Below the pieces are notes generated by a model. That model ran no database searches and was not told the DNA's origin. It worked only from the letters and a program-made list of their open reading frames with translations. DNA of 40,959 nt. Source: Rhizobacter sp. GTDB taxonomy: Bacteria; Pseudomonadota; Gammaproteobacteria; Burkholderiales; Burkholderiaceae_C. Where the stretch lies: NCBI GenBank assembly GCA_025355545.1, contig JANXZN010000232.1, forward strand, positions 1 to 40,959. Direction: 5' to 3'. Both the position numbers and the translations under genes were made by a program. Position 1 is the stretch's first letter. Each line of letters begins with the position of its first letter. Below, in pieces: positions 33,201 through 40,559 of the stretch.

Positions 33201-35479
33201 TGGCAGTGCCGATCCTGCGCGAGGGCACACCGGTCGGCGTGCTCACCTTGGGCCGGATGGAGGTGCACGCGTTCAACGACAAGGAGATCGAACTCGTCAC
33301 GTCGTTCGCCGACCAGGCCGCGATCGCGATGGAAAACGTGCGCCTGTTCAACGAGACCAAGGAGGCGCTGGAGCAGCAGACCGCGACCGCCGACGTGCTG
33401 GGCGTGATCAGCAACTCGGTGGCCGACGCCGCGCCGGTGTTCGACAAGATCCTCGACAGTTGCCGGCACCTGTTCGCACTCGAGCAGCTGGGCATCTTCC
33501 TGCTCGGCGACGACGAGCTGGTGCATGCGGCCGCGTGGCGCGGCTCGGCGCTCGATGCCATCGTGCGCACCTTCCCCAAGCCGCTCGATCAGACCGTCAC
33601 TTCGCGGGTCATTCGCACGCGACGTTCCGTTCACGTGCCCGACGCCGCTGCCATGATCGATGCGCCAGCCTCGGTGCGCAGCGTAACGGAACTGGTGGGC
33701 AACTACTCGGCTGCCTGGGTGCCGATGCTGTGGGAGGACCGCGGAATCGGCTCGATCATGGTGATGCGCCAGCCACTCAAGCCATTCGCCGACAAGGAGA
33801 TCGCGCTGCTGAAAACCTTCGCCGACCAGGCCGTGATCGCGATCCAGAACGCGCGGCTGTTCAAGCAGGCGCAGGAAGCCCGCGCTCAAGCCGAGGGCGC
33901 ACGTCTTCAGGCCGAGACCGCCAACGAGGCCAAGAGCTCGTTCCTCGCGACGATGAGCCACGAGATCCGCACGCCGATGAACGCGGTGATCGGCATGAGC
34001 GGCCTGCTGCTCGACACGTCGCTGAACGACGAGCAGCGCGACTTCGCCGGCACGATCCGCGACAGCGGCGATGCGCTGCTGACGATCATCAACGACATCC
34101 TCGACTTCTCGAAGATCGAGGCCGGGCGCATGGACATCGAGTCGCATCCGTTCGACCTGCGGGACTGCGTCGAATCGGCGCTCGACCTGGTCAGCACGCG
34201 CGCCACCGAGAAGCACCTGGACACCGCCTACGTGTTCGAGGGCGAGGTGCCGGCTGCCGTCAGTGGCGACCTGACGCGGCTGCGCCAGATCATCCTGAAC
34301 CTGCTGTCCAACGCCGTGAAGTTCACGGAAGCCGGCGAGGTCGTGCTGAGCGTGACCGCCGCGCCGGCCACCGAAGGCAAGGTGCTGCTGACCTTTGCAG
34401 TGCGCGACACCGGCATCGGCCTGTCGGCGCAGGGCATGAGCCGGCTGTTCCAGTCGTTCTCGCAGGCCGACTCCAGCACCACGCGCCAGTACGGCGGCAC
34501 CGGCCTGGGCCTGGCGATCAGCAAACGGCTGGCCGAGCTGATGGGTGGCGCGATGTGGGCCGAGAGCGCCGGGCCGGGCCACGGCTCGACCTTCTTCTTC
34601 ACGATCGAGGCGCCGATCGCGCAGCTGCCCGAGAGCCGGCGCCGCGACTTCATCGGCGTGCAGCTCGAACTGCAGGGCAAGCGCGTGCTGATCGTCGACG
34701 ACAACGCGACGAACCGGCGCGTGCTCTCGCTGCAGACCGGCAAGTGGGGCATGGGCTCGCGCGACACCGAATTCCCGGCCGAGGCACTGCGCTGGCTGGA
34801 GGCGGGCGAGCGCTTCGACCTGGCGATCCTCGACATGCACATGCCCGAGATGGATGGGCTCGAGCTGGCGCGGCGCATCCGGGCGAACCACCCCACACTG
34901 CCGCTGGTGCTGTTCAGCTCGCTCGGCCGGCGCGAGGGTGGCGACGCCGAAACGCTGTTCAGCGCCTACCTGGCCAAGCCGATCCGCCAGTCGCACCTGT
35001 TCGACACACTGGTGAGTCTGCTCGCACACCCCTCGACGCCGAAGGCAGAGCCGCGCCCCGCCGCGAAGCCGCGCATGGACCCGACGATGGCCGCCCGCCA
35101 CCCGCTGCGCATCCTGCTGGCCGAGGACAACGTCGTGAACCAGAAGCTCGCGCTGCGGCTGCTGCAGCAGATGGGCTACCGCGCCGACCTGGCGAGCAAC
35201 GGCATCGAGGCGATCGAGAGCGTCGCGCGCCAGACTTACGATGTGGTGCTCATGGATGTGCAGATGCCCGAGATGGACGGGCTCGAAGCCTCGCGCCGCA
35301 TCACCGCGAAGCACGCGCCCGGCGCGCGCCCGCGCATCGTCGCGATGACCGCCAACGCGATGCAGGGCGACCGCGAGGAGTGCCTGGAAGCGGGCATGGA
35401 CGACTACCTGACCAAGCCGATCCGCGTCGAGCGGCTGGTCGAGGCACTCAACAGCGCACCCGCACGCAAGGACCGATGA
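27227..35479 (+). CDS. giant TPR / 10x GAF hybrid histidine kinase
   Basis: A 2750-residue paralogue of the preceding kinase, also without membrane segments. A TPR-like region covers about 1-480. Ten GAF-like domains begin near 483, 663, 837, 1006, 1177, 1349, 1535, 1705, 1882 and 2054. The kinase core has His2245 (SHEIRTPMN), [15 protein letters not shown] and GTGLGLAIS. Receiver 1 has VDDN, Asp2536 and AKPIRQ; receiver 2 has AEDN, Asp2677 and TKPIR. Receiver 1 has Ser in place of the usual Thr (LFSSLG), which is tolerated in the family. The last linker is extended ([20 protein letters not shown]), forming a coiled coil into HisKA. The ATG lies within the last codons of the first kinase, so both are probably made from one message and might heterodimerise. 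Confidence 0.93.
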   Translation: MHADLIRPIADLARAGKHTDAVAQATRELGAAKVSTAQRLLLLEARSESLLCLGDTAAAAADAQGMQAIARRAGSAALRARALAALSWVQVRTAQAALALHSARDALGYARRSRQRALVALALLRQAHAELMLADMAAAARHADAAAGLFAALADPLQQGRALRILASVRLNEADTDAHRGIARQALGLACAAGDRSGEGAALNALYSGDADLAQRLHGMRAALHAYAEAGDELGQANMYNNLSLVYARLGLYRRARRMVLRCNDIKGRAMRPAQSVNGLNILAALETFMGHGAAAAQALQEEIALHTADPDELNDRIVEWAIAFRDTWQGRHAASAERFEALRINMPPDHWALREMLAELTGALLALGDREAALRASTQAVELQQAQAGASGGGMQSDAHVWWQHHRALTANGQRAAAAQALHQAYALLVQSIATLTDEGLRRSYLHAPTSHTPLLRAWVAHARRRGLPAPRYTAHLAASADLREPIERLVDTGLRLNGLRSQAELHEFLIEEVAELFGAQRVLLVLERSDALQLAGSQLPRDEAAEPLLAAVTPWLHEARSTRNARLRHGPEGAEAIAQRSCLVAPLVAQQELLGYLYGDIEGVFGRFAETDRDLLAMLASQAAVALANLRFAEGLERKVVERTAQLQASTAQAEQRADELALINSIQQGMAARLEFQAIVDLVGDQLREVLKTDDIAISWIDHARRAVWSPYTFEHGVRLHPPDTIVDSDERWTQIVARREPLVENTLAEGLATGLVPGTDASLSNVMVPMISGDRRVGGIRVESFEREYAFGESEVRLLSTIAASMATALENARLFDETQRLLKETERRSSELAVINSIQQGMAKALNFQAIVDLVGDKLREVFATGDLAIHWGDEKAMLVHALYVYEHGERLPARTSVYKPDSALDRLLRAGRPAVVNDRAAMDALGVKAVPGTDSSLACVFVPVMVGERLLAAISIESFEREGAFGEAEVSLLTTIAASMGVALENARLLEETERRARESSALSEVGRDLSSTLDLAVVMDSIARHAKDLLAAGNSAIFLPEPDARHFRAMVALGDSAAAIQSAVVEVGVGIIGSLLHSGRPEFINDTQADPRAVQIAGTPSQRDERLMVVPLLAGEAVQGAMAVWRSGGAPFEAHELAFLIGLSRQASVALRNAKLFDETQAALARQTASAEILRVISGSPTDVRPVFDAIVTTARRLLACDMAGIALRAGDSYRTPAMATAEGLAKEMGLAARPIDPSADFPSRVFLSKTMLHLPDWSVVELPAYEQRVRERNGVESGLMLPMLREGECIGVLVLGRGKAGAFTAAEIALAESFVDQAMIAIYNVRLFNETREALEQQTASAEVLQVISSSVADTAPVFDKILECCERLLPAASFQLHLVDHAGALTLERLRWTAAAQAGFEAAQLADFEARVRTVYPMPLADTAPALAFSRRDLVEFQDVLNDPGVPPSMRLAAQRLGRTFASLTAPLIWEGRGIGAIAVTRAEVGPFRPEERSLLKTFADQAVIAIQNARLFNETQEALQQQKASADVLAVISSSVADAQPVFEKILESCKHLFGGDELDVLLVDEQGMLRIAAYMGESHDIVAATFPAPVERTPAGRALRERRVVHWPDLVDGEDVPGVLRKMAKLIGYRSMVFAPMLWEERGIGAIGVARSTGPFKPKELAMLQTFADQAVIAIQNARLFNETQEALARQTATSDVLQVISESPTDVQPVFEIIAERAASLTAARYCLVTRLVGEELQLVSLHGVNAAGTSALRAAWPQPLADSTSIAARALRQRAVVNVADLLALPDAEYAPIMKQACKLAGFRSGLSVPMLRDQQMIGAITVNRAEPGLYADKEIALLQTFARQAVVAIENVRLFNETQQALERQTATANVLKAISRSTFDLGAVLETLISTAARLCHAALGVIFKVEGDACMAAGLFGATPALIEHLAAHPPLVSKRDGLTSIAAATGQAVQVEDTLTDPGYGRPDVQRVGAYRTLLAVPILREGTPVGVLTLGRMEVHAFNDKEIELVTSFADQAAIAMENVRLFNETKEALEQQTATADVLGVISNSVADAAPVFDKILDSCRHLFALEQLGIFLLGDDELVHAAAWRGSALDAIVRTFPKPLDQTVTSRVIRTRRSVHVPDAAAMIDAPASVRSVTELVGNYSAAWVPMLWEDRGIGSIMVMRQPLKPFADKEIALLKTFADQAVIAIQNARLFKQAQEARAQAEGARLQAETANEAKSSFLATMSHEIRTPMNAVIGMSGLLLDTSLNDEQRDFAGTIRDSGDALLTIINDILDFSKIEAGRMDIESHPFDLRDCVESALDLVSTRATEKHLDTAYVFEGEVPAAVSGDLTRLRQIILNLLSNAVKFTEAGEVVLSVTAAPATEGKVLLTFAVRDTGIGLSAQGMSRLFQSFSQADSSTTRQYGGTGLGLAISKRLAELMGGAMWAESAGPGHGSTFFFTIEAPIAQLPESRRRDFIGVQLELQGKRVLIVDDNATNRRVLSLQTGKWGMGSRDTEFPAEALRWLEAGERFDLAILDMHMPEMDGLELARRIRANHPTLPLVLFSSLGRREGGDAETLFSAYLAKPIRQSHLFDTLVSLLAHPSTPKAEPRPAAKPRMDPTMAARHPLRILLAEDNVVNQKLALRLLQQMGYRADLASNGIEAIESVARQTYDVVLMDVQMPEMDGLEASRRITAKHAPGARPRIVAMTANAMQGDREECLEAGMDDYLTKPIRVERLVEALNSAPARKDR
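31745..31794. repeat. 50-bp exact direct repeat, copy 1 of 3
   Basis: Encodes [16 protein letters not shown] at the end of a GAF domain. Identical at every base to 32255-32304 and 33815-33864. The spacings of 510 and 1560 bases are multiples of three, so recombination between copies would change GAF number in frame. Confidence 0.88.
32255..32304. repeat. 50-bp exact direct repeat, copy 2 of 3
   Basis: Same sequence as 31745-31794. A version with one mismatch in the first kinase lies near 25619-25668. Confidence 0.88.
33815..33864. repeat. 50-bp exact direct repeat, copy 3 of 3
   Basis: Same sequence as 31745-31794; this copy leads from the last GAF domain into the kinase coiled coil. Confidence 0.88.
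34022..34141. repeat. kinase-core duplication, copy in second kinase
   Basis: Counterpart of 25804-25923: 118 of 120 bases match by eye. Confidence 0.85.
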
Positions 35480-35480
35480 G

Positions 35481-35828
35481 ATGAGGGACCCGATGCACAA
35501 CAAAGCGATCGATGCAGCGGCCTTCGCCGAACTCGAAGCTTCGGCCGGCGCGGACTTCGCGCGCGAGCTGATCGCCACCTTTCTCGAAGAGGCGCCACCG
35601 ATGCTGGCCGAGCTGCGCAGCGCATTCGCGGCCGGCAACGCCGAGAGCTTTCGACGCACCGCGCATTCGCTCAAGTCGAACGGCCTGACCTTCGGCGCGC
35701 TCACGCTCGGCGCGTTGGCGCGCGAGCTGGAGCTGAAAGGCATGCCGGACGATGCGTTGCCGCTGAGCGCGCTCGAGGCCGAATACGCCCGCGCCGCCGC
35801 GGCCCTGACGGAGCTGCGCGATGCCTGA
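35481..35828 (+). CDS. stand-alone Hpt phosphotransfer protein
   Basis: A 115-residue all-helical protein with the histidine phosphotransfer motif AHSLKSNG (His62 if counted from 35481), preceded by [16 protein letters not shown] and followed by [10 protein letters not shown]. Hpt proteins take phosphate from a hybrid kinase receiver and pass it to a response regulator; neither giant kinase has its own Hpt domain, so this protein probably serves both. It begins one base after the second kinase. Two ATGs are possible: 35481 (AAGGA eight bases upstream) and 35493 (AGGGA close upstream). Its stop lies eight bases inside the cyclase gene, indicating coupling. Confidence 0.88.
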   Translation: MRDPMHNKAIDAAAFAELEASAGADFARELIATFLEEAPPMLAELRSAFAAGNAESFRRTAHSLKSNGLTFGALTLGALARELELKGMPDDALPLSALEAEYARAAAALTELRDA

Positions 35829-36873
35829 CCTGCGCAGCACCTCGGCCCGCTTGCTGGTCGCCGACGACAACAAGGTCAACCGGCTGCTGCTGACGCGCAG
35901 CCTCGAGCTGCAGGGTCACCGCGTCGTCAGCGCCGAGAACGGGCGCCTCGCGCTCGACCTGTTGCGCGCCGAATCCTTCGACCTGCTGCTGCTCGACATG
36001 GAGATGCCCGAGATGGACGGCTTCCAGGTGCTGGAGCAGCTCGCCGCCGACCCGAAGCTGCGCGACCTGCCGGTGATCGTGACCTCGTCGCTCGAAGGTG
36101 TGGCCAGCATCGTGCGCTGCATCGAGCTCGGCGCCGACGACTACCTGCACAAGCCGGTGAACCCGGTGCTCTTGCGCGCACGCATCGGCACCAGCCTCGA
36201 GAAGAAGCGGCTGCGCGACCAGCAGCAGGCGCTGGTGCGCCGCTTCGCGACCTCCGAGGTCGCGCAGGATCTGCAGCAATCGGGCTTCGCGCTCGGCGGC
36301 CGGCGCGTGCAGGGCTCGGTGATGTTCTCCGACATCCGCGGCTTCACCGCGCTGGTCGAGTCGCAGCCGCCGGAGGAGACGATCGAGCTGCTCAACACCT
36401 ACTACACGCTGATGTTCGACGCGATCAGCGGCCACGGCGGCGTCGTCAACCAGATGATCGGCGACGGGCTGATGGCGATCTTCGGCGCGCCGCTGCCGCT
36501 GCCCGACCACGCCGGCGCCGCAGTGCGCGCGGCGCTCGACATGATCGAGATGATCGAGCTGCTCAACGTCGAGCGCGCAAGCGAAGGCAAGCGCGCGCTG
36601 CGCATCGGCATCGGCATCGCCAGCGGCGAGATGGTGGCCGGCTACACCGGCACGCAGCAACGCGCCACCTACACCTGCATCGGCGACACCGTGAACCTGG
36701 CGGCGCGGCTGGAGGCCCACACCAAGGTCGCGCAGCGCGCGATCCTGATCGACAGCGCGACCCGTGCTGCCTTGAGCGAACGGATCGCGTGCGACACGCT
36801 CGGCGCGGCCTCGTTCCACGGCAAGGCCGCGCCGGTCGAGGTGTTCGCGGTCGGCAGCGCGTCGATCGCCTGA
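35821..36873 (+). CDS. receiver / class III nucleotidyl cyclase response regulator
   Basis: A 350-residue protein. The receiver (about 9-128) has acidic Asp15/Asp16, phospho-acceptor Asp59, Thr88 and Lys111. A short helix leads to a class III cyclase domain (about 165-345): metal Asp171 (FSDIRGF) and Asp215 (GDGLMAIFG), and transition-state residues Asn282 and Arg286 (GDTVNLAARLE). The position that is Lys in most adenylyl cyclases is Gln211 (VVNQMIGDG), and the partner position is Thr275 (TYTCIGD), so ATP versus GTP use cannot be assumed. It is the likely output of the phosphorelay, making a cyclic nucleotide when phosphorylated. It overlaps the Hpt gene by eight bases. Confidence 0.9.
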   Translation: MPDLRSTSARLLVADDNKVNRLLLTRSLELQGHRVVSAENGRLALDLLRAESFDLLLLDMEMPEMDGFQVLEQLAADPKLRDLPVIVTSSLEGVASIVRCIELGADDYLHKPVNPVLLRARIGTSLEKKRLRDQQQALVRRFATSEVAQDLQQSGFALGGRRVQGSVMFSDIRGFTALVESQPPEETIELLNTYYTLMFDAISGHGGVVNQMIGDGLMAIFGAPLPLPDHAGAAVRAALDMIEMIELLNVERASEGKRALRIGIGIASGEMVAGYTGTQQRATYTCIGDTVNLAARLEAHTKVAQRAILIDSATRAALSERIACDTLGAASFHGKAAPVEVFAVGSASIA

Positions 36874-36922
36874 GCCCGATCGCGGTACGCTTCGCCATCG
36901 ACTCATCCGCCGGACCGCCATC

Positions 36923-37870
36923 ATGCTGCACCCTCAAGCCCGCGCGCTGCTCGACCTCATCGAGCAGCGCCAGATTCCGCCGACCCACACCCTCAGCGTC
37001 GCCGACGCGCGCGCCTACTACCGCGACCGGCGCGCGGCCACGCAGCCGGTGCCGCCCGAGGTCGCGCAGGTGCGCGAGCTGCAGGCGAGCGGCCCGCACG
37101 GTGCGATCCCGTTGCGTTCGTACCGGCCGCTCGGCTCCGCGCCCGACGAGGTGCTGCCGGTGCTCGTCTACTACCACGGCGGCGGCTGGGTGATCGGCGA
37201 CCTCGACACCCACGACACGCTGTGCCGCGAGCTCGCGACCGGTGCCGGCTGCGCGGTGGTCGCGGTCGACTACCGGATGAGCCCGGAGCACCGCTTCCCC
37301 GCCGCGGTCGACGACTGCATCGCCGCGACGCAGTGGGTCCACGCCCACGCCGGCGAACTGCATGTCGACGCGACGCGGCTCGCGGTCGGCGGCGACAGCG
37401 CCGGCGGCAACCTCGCGGCGGTGATCTCGATCGCGGCGCGCGACGGCGGCGATCTGCCCATCGCGTTCCAGTTGCTGATCTACCCGGCCACCGACGCGCA
37501 CCGCAGCCACGCCTCGCACACCGAGAACGGCCAGGGCTACCTGCTGACGAAGGACACGATAGCCTACTTCAGCGACCACTACCTGCCGGATCGCAGCGAC
37601 TACGACGACTGGCGTGCCTCGCCGCTGCTGCGCGAAGACCTCGCGAAGCTGCCGCCGGCGCTGCTGCTGACGGCCGGCTTCGACCCGCTGCGCGACGAGG
37701 GCCGGGCCTATGCCGAGCGGCTCACCGCGGCCGGCAACCGCGCGAGCTGTGTCTGCTTCGAGCGCCAGATCCACGGTTTCATCCTGATGGGCAAGGTGCT
37801 CGACGAGGCGAACACGGCGGTCGCGCTGTGCGCCGCCGAACTGCGACGCGCCTTCGGTCGCGCCGCCTGA
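36923..37870 (+). CDS. HSL-family alpha/beta hydrolase (esterase)
   Basis: A 315-residue cytoplasmic esterase of the hormone-sensitive-lipase (bacterial family IV) group. The oxyanion motif is HGGG at 85-88 (YYHGGGW). The nucleophile is Ser159 in GDSAGG, with Asp254 (FDPLRDEG) and His284 (QIHGF) completing the triad. VDYRMSPEHRFPAAVDD is a typical family segment. No signal peptide was seen. Substrates are usually short-chain acyl esters; the natural one is unknown. It starts 49 bases after the cyclase, so co-transcription with the signalling operon is possible but not shown. Confidence 0.9.
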   Translation: MLHPQARALLDLIEQRQIPPTHTLSVADARAYYRDRRAATQPVPPEVAQVRELQASGPHGAIPLRSYRPLGSAPDEVLPVLVYYHGGGWVIGDLDTHDTLCRELATGAGCAVVAVDYRMSPEHRFPAAVDDCIAATQWVHAHAGELHVDATRLAVGGDSAGGNLAAVISIAARDGGDLPIAFQLLIYPATDAHRSHASHTENGQGYLLTKDTIAYFSDHYLPDRSDYDDWRASPLLREDLAKLPPALLLTAGFDPLRDEGRAYAERLTAAGNRASCVCFERQIHGFILMGKVLDEANTAVALCAAELRRAFGRAA

Positions 37871-38215
37871 GGGCTGCCGGCATGGCGGGCGCGCAGGCGC
37901 CGTCGGCCGCGCCGGTCGAAGCGCCCTGCCCCGAGGGCGTGGCCGACGCGGCGCGCTGCTCGACCGGGCGCGACGAGGCCGGCGCCCATTGCTCGAACAC
38001 ACGTTCCGCGAGCCGACGCGACCGATGGCACCCGCGACAGCTGCACGGCGCGGCGCGGATGTGTGCGGCAGCGAACAGACGGAGCCCATCCATAGCGCGC
38101 CGCATGGGCGAACGGATTTCACCCGCGTCCCGATGCAAGAGCGAACTTGATCTGCATCAATGCCCATCGTGTCAGTTCGGCGCCTGATAGCATTCATCGC
38201 CACGGGAGGTACTTG
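37871..38215. other. intergenic region before the cytochrome operon
   Basis: 345 bases without a convincing gene. Open frames here have Arg/Ser-rich, unconstrained translations. The only clear element is the FNR-type box at 38147-38160. GC content falls towards the right, as in the cytochrome genes that follow. Confidence 0.6.
38147..38160 (+). promoter_or_regulatory. FNR/Anr/Dnr binding box
   Basis: TTGATCTGCATCAA, a perfect match to the TTGAT-N4-ATCAA consensus of FNR-type regulators. The centre lies about 63 bases before the cytochrome-porin ATG. A possible -10 element around 38185-38193 (TGATAGCAT) would put the box some 41 to 47 bases before transcription start, the spacing of class II activation. 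Predicted effect: induction under low oxygen, or by nitric oxide if a Dnr/Nnr-type member is used. Confidence 0.8.
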
Positions 38216-39706
38216 ATGAGCAGTTCGACTGATCCTCGCAACTCCAACCCCAAGCGCATGTTGCCCGCGCATTGGCTGATGCTCCTTTCCTTCCTGCTGG
38301 CGCTCTCGCCAGACCTCGCGCAAGCGATTCCCGCATTCAATCGCCAGACCGGCCAGAACTGCGTGGCATGCCACGCCGGTGGACAGTTCCCCGAACTGAC
38401 CCGTTACGGGAGGCTGTTCAAGTTGACCGGCTACACCATCGGCGAGCGCGCGGTTCCAATTTCCGCGATGGTGCTCGCCAGCCTTTCCAAGGTGGCCAAC
38501 ACGTCGAAGAGCGCCGATCCGTCTGCCGATTTTCAGAAGGACGGCTCGGTCATCCTGGCCACTGCCAGCCTTCTGCTGGGCGGCAAGGTGACCGACAACA
38601 TCGGCGCGTTCGCGCAGGTGACCTATGACCCGTACGCGACACAGTCGCCCGACGGTCGATTTCACGGGCACAGCAACGCGGACAACATCGACATCCGATA
38701 CGCGGACCGGTTCATCGACGACAAGCACGATCTGATCTTCGGCATCAGCGCGAACAACAATCCCTCGGTCTCCGACCCCTGGAACACGGCCGCGGCTTGG
38801 ATGCAATACGTGCCCGTGCCCAGTCCGACCAGCAGCCGCTTCATCGACGGCAACACGCCCTATCCCGGCTACTCGTCTGGTGGCAATATCGCCGGGCTGA
38901 GCGCGTATGCGTTCTGGAACCAGGCGATCTATGTCGAGCTGGGAGGCTACGGAAGTTCTCGGGGCCTGTCGTCCTTCATGAGCGCGGGAATCGCGGCGGC
39001 CGACAAGACCAAGCTGAAGGGCCTCAACCCCTATTGGCGGCTCGCCTACAGCCATGACTGGGGCGCGCACAACATCATGGTGGGCACCTCCGGCATGGTC
39101 GCGCGCGTCTATGACGACCCGCTGGACACGTCGGACCCGGCGAGCATTCATCATTTCAGGGACCTGGCCGTCGATGCCCAGTACCAGTACCTGCTGGACC
39201 CGCATTCGGTGACAGCGCAGTTCGTCTACGCGAGCAACAGACACCGCTATCCCGACGCGCAGGTGGGTCTGTCCGTTCCGTTCGTCGACGCTGCCGGGAA
39301 CGCGCTCGCCAGCACCAACGCATCCGACACGAACCATCTGCTGCGAGCCAAGCTCACCTACGTCTACCAGGCGAAATACGGCGGCAGCATCGGCGTCTTC
39401 AACCTCACCGGCAGCACCAACACGGCGTTTCTCACGGCGGGGCTGGATCCTGGGACTCTGACCATCAATCCCAGCCCCGCGGCGCAGGCCCCGTCGACCC
39501 AGCAGGTGGATGGCAACCGCACCGGCAACCCGGCCACCCGCGGTGCGACGCTAGAAGCCTTTTGGACGCCGATCCAATACCTGCGGGTGGGTGCGCAGTA
39601 CACGGCGTACACCAAGTTCAACGGCGCATCGAAGAACTTCGACGGCTTCGGTCGCAATGCGAGCGACAACAACTCGTTGTTCCTCTACACCTGGCTCGCG
39701 TACTGA
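38216..39706 (+). CDS. Cyc2-like cytochrome c / outer-membrane porin fusion
   Basis: A 496-residue exported protein. The signal peptide (hydrophobic run about 20-30, ending AQA at 35-37) is followed at once by one haem site, CVACH (Cys49, Cys52, His53), within IPAFNRQTGQNCVACHAGGQ and then FPELTRYGRLFKLTGYTIG. The remaining 400 or so residues alternate polar and aromatic residues like beta-strands (for example AYAFWNQAIYVELGGYGS) and end in aromatic LYTWLAY, typical of an outer-membrane barrel. The single-haem plus barrel architecture and the RQTG-CxxCH-FGRxFKxxGY pattern resemble Cyc2, the outer-membrane Fe(II) oxidase. GGGAGG seven bases before the ATG fixes the start. The iron-oxidase role is inference; other electron donors or acceptors are possible. 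Confidence 0.75.
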   Translation: MSSSTDPRNSNPKRMLPAHWLMLLSFLLALSPDLAQAIPAFNRQTGQNCVACHAGGQFPELTRYGRLFKLTGYTIGERAVPISAMVLASLSKVANTSKSADPSADFQKDGSVILATASLLLGGKVTDNIGAFAQVTYDPYATQSPDGRFHGHSNADNIDIRYADRFIDDKHDLIFGISANNNPSVSDPWNTAAAWMQYVPVPSPTSSRFIDGNTPYPGYSSGGNIAGLSAYAFWNQAIYVELGGYGSSRGLSSFMSAGIAAADKTKLKGLNPYWRLAYSHDWGAHNIMVGTSGMVARVYDDPLDTSDPASIHHFRDLAVDAQYQYLLDPHSVTAQFVYASNRHRYPDAQVGLSVPFVDAAGNALASTNASDTNHLLRAKLTYVYQAKYGGSIGVFNLTGSTNTAFLTAGLDPGTLTINPSPAAQAPSTQQVDGNRTGNPATRGATLEAFWTPIQYLRVGAQYTAYTKFNGASKNFDGFGRNASDNNSLFLYTWLAY

Positions 39707-39739
39707 CGACTGCCGACGATGAGGCAGATGGAGACTGGA

Positions 39740-40384
39740 ATGAAATTGCTCGGTCTAACGATCCTGGTCGTCGCGGCTGCCGCGGCGACAGGCTGTGCGA
39801 ACTCGGATCGCTCGCGCGACATCAGCAACCCCAACGTCTCCGGAGCGACGCTTGCACAGCAAGTCTGCTCGAACTGCCACGGCGTCACGGGCAACTCGAT
39901 CTCCCCCAATTTTCCGAACCTTGCGGGGCAGACGGAGCCCTATTTCGTCGCCCAGCTGAGCGGCTTTAAGAGCCATGGCCGACGCGATCCAGCCGGCTTC
40001 GAGTACATGTGGGGCCTGAGCCGGAGCCTGACCGAAGATCAGATGAAGCTGCTGGCAGCGTACTACACGCGGCAGACGCCAGTGTCGCAGCCGATCGAGG
40101 GTGATCGCGAGAGGTTCGTCGCGGGCAAGAGCATTTTTGAAGGCGGCGTGCCGGCAAAGGGTATTCCCGCCTGCGCCACTTGCCACGGCGCAGAGGCAAA
40201 AGGGAATGCCGTGTTCCCTCGCCTTGCCGGCCAGCATGTCGCCTACATCGCCAAGCAGCTTCTGGTGTTCCAGCGCACCGACGAGAGACCGGAGGGCTCC
40301 CTCATGAAAACCGTGGCGCACGACCTGACTGCTCAGAACATCGTCGATGTTGCAAGCTATCTTCAGGCTTTGCCGAGTCTGTAG
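39740..40384 (+). CDS. diheme cytochrome c (c4-like) lipoprotein
   Basis: A 214-residue protein with two cytochrome c domains. Haem sites are CSNCH (Cys43, Cys46, His47) and CATCH (Cys135, Cys138, His139); Met90 and Met179 are candidate axial ligands. FPNLAGQTEPYFVAQL and FPRLAGQHVAYIAKQL show the two-domain symmetry of cytochrome c4. The N-terminus ends in a lipobox, ATGC with Cys19, so it is probably lipid-anchored rather than soluble. The start ATG at 39740 has GGAG upstream; an upstream in-frame ATG at 39719 is less likely. It lies 33 bases after the cytochrome-porin gene and likely shares its FNR-controlled message. Confidence 0.88.
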   Translation: MKLLGLTILVVAAAAATGCANSDRSRDISNPNVSGATLAQQVCSNCHGVTGNSISPNFPNLAGQTEPYFVAQLSGFKSHGRRDPAGFEYMWGLSRSLTEDQMKLLAAYYTRQTPVSQPIEGDRERFVAGKSIFEGGVPAKGIPACATCHGAEAKGNAVFPRLAGQHVAYIAKQLLVFQRTDERPEGSLMKTVAHDLTAQNIVDVASYLQALPSL

Positions 40385-40559
40385 ATTCGGACGAGGCCGG
40401 AAGTGATCACTCGTTACCGGCGGCGTCTGGCCGACGGCGGAACCTCGTCCGGGCAATCGCGCAACGCCTTCCCGGCATCACCTCGGCCGCGAACTGCTGT
40501 GCAGGTCGTGGTTCCGTTCATCTGCCGGTTTTGTGGGGGCGGTACCGCTGCCTCGCAGT
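40385..40559. other. convergent intergenic region
   Basis: 175 bases between the cytochrome gene and the convergent DedA gene. No gene, promoter or T-tract terminator was seen. Two ten-base palindromes occur (AGTGATCACT at 40402-40411, GCGGTACCGC at 40539-40548) with no assigned role. Confidence 0.4.

Noticed and set aside
17467-35000. Regularly spaced repeats suggesting a CRISPR or satellite array
   Set aside because: The period is about 500-540 bases, the repeats lie inside reading frames and encode GAF linkers, and no short direct repeats with unique spacers occur.
31412-35743. Very long minus-strand open frame (1443 codons) opposite the second kinase
   Set aside because: It is antisense to clearly conserved GAF, kinase and receiver sequence; its translation is Arg/His/Gln-rich with no recognisable domain. 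Long antisense frames are expected in high-GC coding DNA.
38147-38215. Possible 23-residue N-terminal extension of the cytochrome-porin from a TTG
   Set aside because: The TTG is part of the FNR box, and a strong GGGAGG precedes the ATG at 38216, which is followed by a normal signal peptide.
40402-40411. AGTGATCACT palindrome as an operator
   Set aside because: It lies between convergent genes with no promoter nearby; a single ten-base palindrome is not enough.
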